Positions 1-4,785 of a DNA stretch of 7,099 nt are shown piece by piece. Numbering within the stretch: position 1 is the first letter of the stretch; each line of letters begins with the position of its first letter. The translations under genes were made by a program, and so were the position numbers. The DNA comes from an uncultured Prolixibacteraceae bacterium (GTDB lineage: Bacteria; Bacteroidota; Bacteroidia; Bacteroidales; Prolixibacteraceae). The notes under the pieces were generated by a model, which did no database searches, was not told the origin of the DNA, and saw only the letters and a program-made list of their open reading frames with translations. The stretch lies in contig CALGIG010000102.1 of assembly GCA_937915865.1 (NCBI GenBank), positions 1 to 7,099 on the forward strand, given 5' to 3'.

Positions 1-133
1 CCGGGTGATTGTAGAGAAAATCGAGGGTATACGCCTGTAAAAATTCCTTGAGGATTACCCGCTTGGTTTCATTAGGCAGTAATGGGTCTTTTTGTGACAG
101 GGCGTTTTGCATCAACTGGATCAAGGTCGCCAT
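1..133 (-). CDS. abiEii: AbiEii-family nucleotidyltransferase toxin, N-terminal part only
   Basis: The gene runs off the left edge, so only the first 44 residues are visible. They include a stretch reading LKEFLQAYTLDFLYNHP, which matches the conserved N-terminal helix of AbiEii/AbiGii-type nucleotidyltransferases just before their GGT-containing catalytic motif; that motif lies outside the window. The family is the toxin of type IV toxin-antitoxin and abortive-infection systems; members are nucleotidyltransferases thought to disable tRNA or other RNA. The ATG at 133 overlaps the end of the upstream antitoxin gene by 13 bp. It is preceded by GAGGA with a 7-nt spacer, so the pair is probably translationally coupled. 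Placement directly after an AbiEi-like gene is what makes the call solid; the fragment alone would be weak. Whether the rest of the gene is intact cannot be seen. Confidence 0.8.
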   Translation of the reverse strand, partial: MATLIQLMQNALSQKDPLLPNETKRVILKEFLQAYTLDFLYNHP

Positions 134-777
134 ACGGTTTTCCTCAGGTTTTTCAATATCTGCTCCATCTTTTTGCTGTTGCTGGTCTCCACGAAGGTTG
201 CAAATTCAACCTGGTCACTTTCTGAGAAATCTTCAAGGTTAAGACGCAGATCTTCTGTCAGGTCATAGCCGGCTAACCGTCCGCCTCCCCTCCAGGGGCG
301 CAAATAGAGAAAATCAAAAAGTGCCTTCGCCACCGTCGCCTGGGCTATTGGAATGCCCATGTATTCGGAAAATATAAAGCCCTGATAGAGATCTGCTTTG
401 ATATTGCGGTAAGTAAAAGTCCCCAGTTTGTTTTCGAATATACGGGTCTGTTTGAGCGTGACCGCAGTAACCGGATACGTCATTTCGGTGAGAATGGCGT
501 TGCGCTGTAAAATATATTCCAGCGATAGATAGGACTGGGGGATCAAAATCGCGCTGACCATGGGTGCAAAATCAGCGTCCGCACGATGCTGTTCGAAAAA
601 GCGGCGTGTCATGTAAACGCCTTTTTTCAACTGGATGATTTGTCCAGCTTTCATCCAGCGGTACAGCGCGGTTTGAATTGTGCCGGCTGCAACAGATTCA
701 TCGCCAAGAAGCTGTTTTACCGCTTCAATGGTAAAGTATGGAAAAGATTCAAGTGAGGAAAGGTTTTCTGATTTCAT
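121..777 (-). CDS. abiEi: AbiEi-family antitoxin / transcriptional regulator
   Basis: A 218-aa protein. Residues about 12-56 look like a winged helix-turn-helix: an FTIEAVKQLLG helix, then TIQTALYRWMKAG as recognition helix, then the QLKKGVYM wing. This is the N-terminal layout of AbiEi antitoxins. The remainder, with IPQSYLSLEYILQ, then YPVTAVTL, then IAQATVAKALFDFLYL, matches the C-terminal antitoxin region. In the family, AbiEi binds operator repeats to repress its own operon and neutralises AbiEii without stable complex formation (type IV). It is followed with a 13-bp overlap by the AbiEii gene. The start at 777 is the only one that keeps the whole wing domain, but it has no visible Shine-Dalgarno. 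Its ATG lies inside a 39-bp inverted repeat, which suggests an unusual, short-leader transcript. Length is normal for the family and no damage is seen. Confidence 0.85.
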   Translation of the reverse strand: MKSENLSSLESFPYFTIEAVKQLLGDESVAAGTIQTALYRWMKAGQIIQLKKGVYMTRRFFEQHRADADFAPMVSAILIPQSYLSLEYILQRNAILTEMTYPVTAVTLKQTRIFENKLGTFTYRNIKADLYQGFIFSEYMGIPIAQATVAKALFDFLYLRPWRGGGRLAGYDLTEDLRLNLEDFSESDQVEFATFVETSNSKKMEQILKNLRKTVWRP

Positions 778-814
778 ATAGGATAATAGACGTTTACTGT
801 CTATTATCCTATAT
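776..814 (-). promoter_or_regulatory. Perfect inverted repeat, probable AbiEi operator
   Basis: Two perfect 16-bp arms (776-791 and 799-814, arm ATATAGGATAATAGAC) are separated by 7 nt. The repeat spans from the abiEi start codon back through the predicted -10 element and transcription start. AbiEi proteins are known to bind inverted repeats in their own promoter and repress it, so this is the obvious operator. In the RNA the downstream arm would also pair over the start codon, offering a second possible layer of control. That it is an operator is inferred; the repeat itself is read directly. Confidence 0.8.
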
Positions 815-831
815 ATAAGTTAAAATTACAA
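803..831 (-). promoter_or_regulatory. Predicted sigma70-type promoter of the abiE operon
   Basis: On the minus strand, TTGTAA (826-831) is followed after exactly 17 nt by GATAAT (803-808). Each hexamer is close to the consensus. Transcription would begin near 796 and give a leader of about 20 nt without a Shine-Dalgarno. The -10 lies inside the right arm of the inverted repeat, so binding there would block RNA polymerase. The promoter starts only 7 bases below the stop of the upstream membrane-protein gene, and I see no terminator between them, so read-through from that operon is possible. Confidence 0.6.
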
Positions 832-837
832 GAGGTA

Positions 838-1293
838 TTAATCGTTATTTGCTACTGGCCGGAACTGGCATCCAAACGAGCTTTGTTTCCCCAACATCGT
901 CCAGGATAACCGTTCGACCACATCCCACCAAATTCCTGGGATTTCATACCACTTCGCTCCTGCTACCCCTGTAGGAATATCAGGATCTGGCGCTGTGACT
1001 TTATCCAGAAAACTGCCTGGATGAATCGCCACGTCCGTATAAACCACACTATAAATTGGTCCAAGAGTTGCCAGGGACAGTATCATTCCCCACCCACATT
1101 GCGAGGGTTTGATGGTTTTAGCTGCATCCAGGCGATCCTGGATGAACTCAACATAAGTTATACCGTCCGGTACTCCAGTAACTGTCATAGGCTGGTTCGC
1201 TTTGTATCCAATAAAAATCAAGCTGGAGCAGACAAGAATTATTATCGTATTCCAGGCGATTTTCCATATGAAGTGAAAGAATCCGGCGATCAT
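838..1293 (-). CDS. Small membrane-anchored protein of unknown function
   Basis: I do not recognise this 151-aa protein. Residues about 12-30 (AWNTIIILVCSSLIFIGY) form a strong N-terminal membrane segment after a short aromatic, basic start. The remaining ~120 residues are probably outside the cytoplasm. A second weakly hydrophobic stretch lies at about 69-86. The soluble part has two cysteines (C66 in SQCGWG and C142 in FGCQF) that could form a disulfide, many Trp and Pro residues (WYEIPGIWWDVVERLSW) and no enzyme motif I can name. The ATG at 1293 has an excellent AAGGAGT Shine-Dalgarno located inside the last codons of the preceding RHH gene; only 2 nt separate that stop from this start, so the two genes are co-translated. 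Possible roles are membrane toxin, conjugation or entry-exclusion accessory, or envelope sensor, none of which the sequence decides. Confidence 0.75.
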   Translation of the reverse strand: MIAGFFHFIWKIAWNTIIILVCSSLIFIGYKANQPMTVTGVPDGITYVEFIQDRLDAAKTIKPSQCGWGMILSLATLGPIYSVVYTDVAIHPGSFLDKVTAPDPDIPTGVAGAKWYEIPGIWWDVVERLSWTMLGKQSSFGCQFRPVANND

Positions 1294-1295
1294 CT

Positions 1296-1523
1296 TTACT
1301 CCTTCTGAATTCCAGTTTTGTAGCTGTCTTCTGGCTTCCCACCTTCGCCAATCATTAAATTTCCAAATCTCAGTTCTTCTCGGTACATCCGGTCGATAGA
1401 AACCTCTACGACATCACCTTCACTACGCCCCATCGTACCAGCCAGGTCTTTCAACTGGCGAACACACTCATAACTTAGTCGAAAAGAACGCACTGGTTTG
1501 GTGGGTGAGTTTTTCTTGGGCAT
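1296..1523 (-). CDS. Probable ribbon-helix-helix DNA-binding protein
   Basis: A 75-aa basic protein whose middle fits a ribbon-helix-helix fold (CopG/Arc/MetJ type). VRSFRLS (about 11-17) is the DNA-contacting strand, YECVRQLKDLAGT (18-30) helix A, GRSEGDVVEVSIDRMYREE (32-50) the turn and helix B. The basic N-terminus (PKKNSPTKP) would reach into DNA. A charged C-terminal tail of about 25 residues could contact a partner. The ATG at 1523 follows AGGAG (1530-1534) with 6-nt spacing. It is first in a two-gene operon with the membrane protein, and a perfect 20-bp palindrome sits on its promoter, which is the classic arrangement for an autorepressing RHH protein. The fold is inferred from sequence pattern only; no family name can be given. 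Confidence 0.75.
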   Translation of the reverse strand: MPKKNSPTKPVRSFRLSYECVRQLKDLAGTMGRSEGDVVEVSIDRMYREELRFGNLMIGEGGKPEDSYKTGIQKE

Positions 1524-1552
1524 TTTGGTCTCCTGTGAATAGTGTTATTTAT

Positions 1553-1581
1553 ATAGTAATACAATTGTATTACTTAATCAA
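1553..1581 (-). promoter_or_regulatory. Predicted promoter of the RHH operon
   Basis: Minus-strand TTGATT (1576-1581) is followed after 17 nt by TACTAT (1553-1558). The -10 keeps the three most important positions (T1, A2, T6). Transcription would begin near 1546, giving a leader of about 22 nt that contains the AGGAG ribosome-binding site. Confidence 0.5.
1555..1574. promoter_or_regulatory. Perfect 20-bp palindrome, probable RHH operator
   Basis: The half-site AGTAATACAA is followed directly by its exact complement TTGTATTACT, with no spacer. The palindrome fills the spacer and part of the -10 of the predicted RHH-operon promoter. A protein bound here would block transcription. Two-fold symmetric operators are typical of RHH dimers. 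That the neighbouring RHH protein is the ligand is an inference from position. Confidence 0.7.
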
Positions 1582-1648
1582 GTATCAAATTCCTGAAAAG
1601 AGGGTACTTGAAATAAACTATGGTTTTATGGTTAAGTAAAAGTACATC

Positions 1649-1984
1649 TTGTCTCATAGCAGACAAAATCATCTTTCTCAACGTTGGCTGGTTCCCATAT
1701 CGTACACGACTGTGCACTTCGTGAGAATAATTTGAACGTTGGCTATTTATGGGGTAATAGGCAAGACCTGCGCTTGCCGGCCTGTAACGAAATGACAGGC
1801 GAACACCAGTCCGCAGATGCCAGGCAGGGCGTTTCAGGGTCGCCGGCATCGCGAAGTGCAAAACCCTGTTGTACCCCTAACAGGGCACGCGTACGTCGAG
1901 ATTATTTCGACGAAAGGCTCAACGGCACATCCGGAAAAATTGTCCTTATTACTAGAAACGGCTGGAAACGCAATCCAAAGCCGT
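1649..1984. other. Gene-free, hairpin-rich segment before the recombinase
   Basis: No convincing gene lies in 1575-1999. The segment holds a run of short perfect inverted repeats: TTGTCT/AGACAA (1649-1666), GGCAAG/CTTGCC (1760-1778), GCCTGT/ACAGGC (1780-1800), GATGCC/GGCATC (1816-1850), CCCTGTT/AACAGGG (1864-1885), CGTCGA/TCGACG (1894-1912) and ACGGCT/AGCCGT (1958-1984). A 9-bp long-range pair, TGCACTTCG (1713-1721) with CGAAGTGCA (1852-1860), encloses three of them, giving a closed multi-branch fold. Candidates are a structured non-coding RNA or leader, or a folded or protein-bound recombination site used by the adjacent recombinase. A weak plus-strand promoter-like pair (TTGAAC 1732-1737, 17 nt, TAATAG 1755-1760) lies inside. 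Function is unknown. Confidence 0.45.
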
Positions 1985-1999
1985 CGGAGGAAGTGTAAC

Positions 2000-2950
2000 T
2001 TGTCGTTATCATCCATTTCTAACCAGGTCGATCATGCCCTGGCAAAAGTTACCTGGGATAAAGACCAAATTGCTGAGTACCAGGCCGAGCAGGGGGTAGC
2101 TTCAGTCAAAAAGGCGCTGCGACCTGGTGGTGATCCCACGCAGCCACTACCGGTCATCCTGGGCATCAACACACGCCGCACCTATTTTCAAACCGCAACT
2201 TTGTTCTTCAAACGCGCTGAGGAAATCACCGATGAGGGTTTGTTGGTCAAATTGCTGGATTCAGATATTATCATGACCACTTTTGAAGAACACTACACCG
2301 AGGCCGCACCGGGAACGGTCAACAAGCTGTTGGCCGCGCTGGAAAAGGTTCATCTCGGTTGTGTCAAACTTGGTTGGACTAAAGCACCTTGCCCGATTAC
2401 TGCTGAACTGCGTGAGTGGGTAAAATCCTTTCGGGACGATAGCGATGTACGAATGGCAAGGTTTGGCTACAAACCTGAAGACGCTGAGAGAGTGATTGCC
2501 CATTTGAGGGATAAAAAATCTGTATTCGCGTTGCCAGCGGAACTGGCCTTGCGGTGTGGATTGCGTGAGGATGAAATTGCCGGACTGAAAGGCGAAAATA
2601 TCGATGGAGAACAAAAGCTTTTGCATATCACTGGCAAAGGAGGTCGTTACCGCCAAGTGCCAATTCCTGACGATTTACTCAGCCACCTGAATCGCTCCAA
2701 ACAATACCTGTTTACCCCAAGTGCATCCTGGCGGGCCGGCTTTCGGCGAACGGTGCGAGATGCCTCGCGCGCACTCGGAATTGAGATCAGCGGTGTGCAT
2801 CGGTTGCGGGCTAACTTTGCCCAAAATAAATATCAAGATTGTCTGGCACAAGGTATGAATGAACGAGAAGCCCGCCTCAAAGTGTCTGAATTGCTCGGTC
2901 ACGCCCGGATCGATGTGACCTATAAGTATGTACCCAAGGGGTATGGATAA
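2000..2950 (+). CDS. Tyrosine recombinase / integrase, catalytically complete
   Basis: A 316-aa site-specific recombinase from the TTG at 2000. All active-site residues of the phage-integrase family are visible: R189 in CGLREDEI, K213 in ITGKGGRYR (beta-hairpin), H267-x-x-R270 in VHRLRANF, H301 in LLGHARID, and the nucleophile Y310 exactly nine residues later in VTYKY. Residues about 55-145 form the SAM-like core-binding domain. Such enzymes cut and rejoin DNA at attachment sites through a 3'-phosphotyrosine, and serve phages, ICEs, islands or plasmid resolution; which one cannot be told here. The TTG start is chosen because GGAGG (1986-1990) lies 9 nt upstream. The frame is open back to 1817, but that extension reads through the hairpin-rich segment, is Arg/Pro-rich and resembles no integrase domain. 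The gene ends 2 bp before an insertion sequence, apparently uninjured. Confidence 0.88.
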   Translation: MSLSSISNQVDHALAKVTWDKDQIAEYQAEQGVASVKKALRPGGDPTQPLPVILGINTRRTYFQTATLFFKRAEEITDEGLLVKLLDSDIIMTTFEEHYTEAAPGTVNKLLAALEKVHLGCVKLGWTKAPCPITAELREWVKSFRDDSDVRMARFGYKPEDAERVIAHLRDKKSVFALPAELALRCGLREDEIAGLKGENIDGEQKLLHITGKGGRYRQVPIPDDLLSHLNRSKQYLFTPSASWRAGFRRTVRDASRALGIEISGVHRLRANFAQNKYQDCLAQGMNEREARLKVSELLGHARIDVTYKYVPKGYG

Positions 2951-2952
2951 TA

Positions 2953-2966
2953 CCCGGATTCCACGT
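2953..2966 (+). repeat. Left terminal inverted repeat of the IS
   Basis: CCCGGATTCCACGT matches the reverse complement of the right end at 10 of 14 positions, with CCACGT identical; the next base, C, is also shared. It starts 2 bp after the recombinase stop codon. Confidence 0.65.
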
Positions 2967-3161
2967 CGTCAAATCAGTCAAATTGCAGAATCTGGATTGT
3001 TCCCCCACTATTGATACAAAAACAGGCTTTTTAAATCAAAATTACTTGAATTTACAGCCAAAATAACCACTTATCACCCACTTTCGATGTTATTTTTAGT
3101 TTATCGGCATTCGCAGAATTTCACTAAAAAAGTGAATCGGATATTTTTGGTAGAGATACCA

Positions 3162-3170
3162 TGTTAAAAT
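3162..3170 (+). promoter_or_regulatory. Possible extended -10 promoter of the transposase gene
   Basis: TGTTAAAAT reads as an extended -10 (TG-n-TAAAAT, five of six matches to TATAAT) without a recognisable -35. It sits about 40 bases before the GTG start, directly after a small hairpin TGGTA-GAGA-TACCA (3148-3161). Weak promoters are usual for transposases. Confidence 0.35.
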
Positions 3171-3207
3171 TTTTTAGGATAAGAAAACCTGCTGTGAGGA
3201 TACTACC

Positions 3208-4470
3208 GTGATCAATAAAATCGAATTCTCTGCCAAAAATCTTACTTCCAATGCCGGGTTATTTCTACTGCTCGAACATGCCAACAAGAATAGGATTTTT
3301 GACCTGATTGATCACGATCTGGTGTTTGACAATTCATCGACCAACAAAATCAAAATAAACCATATCAAGACCATGTTGTGCGGCAACTTCATTGGGATTG
3401 ATAAACTGGAGCGATTGAAATTGCTACAAAGCGATCCGTTGATCAATGAATTTGCCATCTCGATCAAAGAACCAGAAACGGTATCAAGATTTTTGGGAAA
3501 CTTCAGCTACAAAACAACCCACATGCTGAGAGAAATCAACTTCAAGGTCTTCAAAAAGCTGCTGCGAAAGAGCAAGCTTAAAGTCATCACTATTGATATT
3601 GACAGCAGTGTAATCAATGTAGAAGGCCACCAGGAAGGGGCTATCAGAGGGTACAATCCTAAAAGGCCTGGGAACAACTGTTACAACATCCAGTTCGCCT
3701 TCTGCGATGAATTGAAGGCTTATGTCACCGGATTTGTACGAAGTGGAAACACTTATACTGCAAACGGAGCGGCTGAAATGATCAAAGAAATCATTGCTCA
3801 TATTAAAACCGATGATTTAGAAATCCTATTTCGCATGGACAGCGGCTATTTCGACGAGGAAATTATTGAAGTGATCGAATCAGCTGGTTGCAAGTATTTG
3901 ATAAAGGGAAAGGAGTATCCAACACTCGCCTCTCAAGTTACAGCACCAACCATTTCATTTACGAAAGGTGATAAAGGTCGGGAAACGACCCAGCTTGTTA
4001 CCAAACTGGATACCTGGGACAAAAACCGAAGGTTTGTTGTCTCACGGGTATTGAAACCAGAAAAAGACAGGTTGCAATTATCCCTGCTGGAAGGTGATGA
4101 ATACGAGTACTTCTACTTTGTGACCAATACCGAAATGCCTTCAGAAAAAGCAGTTATTGCATATGAAAAACGCGGCAACGCTGAAAATTACATCAAGGAA
4201 GCCAAGTATGATATGGCCGTTGGACATCTCCTGCTTCAATCTTTTTGGGCCAATGAAGCCATCTTTCAGTTGATGATGCTGGCCTACAATCTTTTTCTGC
4301 TGTTCAAAATGGACTTTGCAAATGGAACGGAATACCGGCAGCAAATCAAAACCTTTCGCTTGAAGTACATATTTCTGGCCGGGAAGATCATCAGAATGGC
4401 AAGGAGTGTTGTGTTGAAACTCTCAAAAAAATATCCTTATCAAGAGATCTATGCAAATTGTCTTTCCTGA
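3208..4470 (+). CDS. IS1380-family DDE transposase, intact
   Basis: A 420-aa transposase of the RNase-H-fold DDE class, which cuts the IS ends and joins them to target DNA. The catalytic set is present: D132 in IDIDSSV, D211 in FRMDSGYF, E326 in YEKRGNAENYIKE. The last contains the full IS4-superfamily signature Y(2)R(3)E(6)K as Y319, R322, E326, K333. The family hallmark EGHQEGAIRGYNPKRPG (139-155) follows the first Asp. The GTG start at 3208 has GAGGA (3196-3200) with 7-nt spacing. Length is that expected for IS1380 relatives and no frameshift is seen, so the enzyme is probably functional. It is the only full-length gene inside the element. Confidence 0.95.
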   Translation: MINKIEFSAKNLTSNAGLFLLLEHANKNRIFDLIDHDLVFDNSSTNKIKINHIKTMLCGNFIGIDKLERLKLLQSDPLINEFAISIKEPETVSRFLGNFSYKTTHMLREINFKVFKKLLRKSKLKVITIDIDSSVINVEGHQEGAIRGYNPKRPGNNCYNIQFAFCDELKAYVTGFVRSGNTYTANGAAEMIKEIIAHIKTDDLEILFRMDSGYFDEEIIEVIESAGCKYLIKGKEYPTLASQVTAPTISFTKGDKGRETTQLVTKLDTWDKNRRFVVSRVLKPEKDRLQLSLLEGDEYEYFYFVTNTEMPSEKAVIAYEKRGNAENYIKEAKYDMAVGHLLLQSFWANEAIFQLMMLAYNLFLLFKMDFANGTEYRQQIKTFRLKYIFLAGKIIRMARSVVLKLSKKYPYQEIYANCLS

Positions 4471-4600
4471 AAAAATACGTTTTTATGTCCCAACCTGTTG
4501 TTTGTATTTAAGCAAGGCCGAGAAAAATCATTTTCTATATCCGATTTTATAAAATGGATCGCTAAAAATCTGCTAAAAATGCTGTACTATGGAGGAAATC

Positions 4601-4711
4601 ATGCTAAACTTAAGTGAGTTCAGCCACAACCATCCCCCTTCTGGGGCGAATTTGTTGGTAACAATATATCAGACGTGGATTTTCGGTTATGTTAAAAAGA
4701 AGAATATCTAA
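4601..4711 (+). CDS. Possible small ORF straddling the right end of the IS
   Basis: A 36-codon frame starts MLNLSEFSHNHPPSGANLL and ends VKKKNI. Its ATG has a strong GGAGG (4591-4595) at 5-nt spacing. The frame crosses the right terminal repeat (4673-4686) and stops 25 bases beyond it. The product matches nothing I recognise. It could be a real small peptide, the start of a host or passenger gene cut by the IS end, or chance. The ribosome-binding site is the only evidence for translation. Confidence 0.25.
   Translation: MLNLSEFSHNHPPSGANLLVTIYQTWIFGYVKKKNI
4673..4686 (-). repeat. Right terminal inverted repeat of the IS
   Basis: ACGTGGATTTTCGG; its complement, CCGAAAATCCACGT, matches the left end at 10 of 14 positions. 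The inner part (CCACGTC) is identical in both ends and similarity stops there, as expected for a short terminal repeat. Confidence 0.6.
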
Positions 4712-4785
4712 TAAAATTCTCATACTAAAAGACTAGGATAATATTGGTTGCTTAAAGCACCAAAACAAAATCCTTGGGAGGGAAT

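Larger units (their letters stand above)
2953..4686 (+). mobile_element. IS1380-family insertion sequence (1734 bp)
   Basis: The element is defined by an intact IS1380-type transposase and by imperfect terminal repeats at 2953-2966 and 4673-4686 that begin with CC and end in CCACGT. The size suits the family (roughly 1.6-2 kb). As I recall ISEcp1 ends (CCTARATTCYACGT), both repeats here resemble them. The left non-coding leader (2967-3207) includes a TTCACT/AGTGAA hairpin (3120-3136). The right non-coding part (4471-4672) is AT-rich, with a 12-bp palindrome ATTTTATAAAAT (4544-4555) and a GCTAAAAAT direct repeat (4561, 4572). Flanks are ...TAATA on the left and TTATG... on the right, so no direct target duplication is visible. 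This suggests an old insertion, a rearrangement, or a wrongly placed end. The transposase assignment is certain; the exact limits are less so. Confidence 0.75.

Noticed and set aside
1574..1861. Minus-strand 95-codon open frame
   Set aside because: It covers the same hairpin segment and the RHH operator region, has no plausible ribosome-binding site and shows no recognisable domain.
1713..1990. Group I or group II intron, retron or integron attC site
   Set aside because: No domain V or group I core motif was found, no reverse transcriptase or homing endonuclease is present, and no paired RYYYAAC/GTTRRRY core sites frame the hairpins.
1684..1998. Plus-strand 104-codon open frame before the recombinase
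   Set aside because: It runs through the stacked inverted repeats, has a random-looking Arg/Pro/Ser-rich product and no ribosome-binding site at its start, so the structured non-coding explanation fits better.
4714..4742. Outward promoter from the IS driving the lipoprotein gene
   Set aside because: A GATAAT at 4737-4742 resembles a -10 but no acceptable -35 lies 16-18 nt upstream, and TTCGGT/TATCTA across the IS end matches the consensus poorly.
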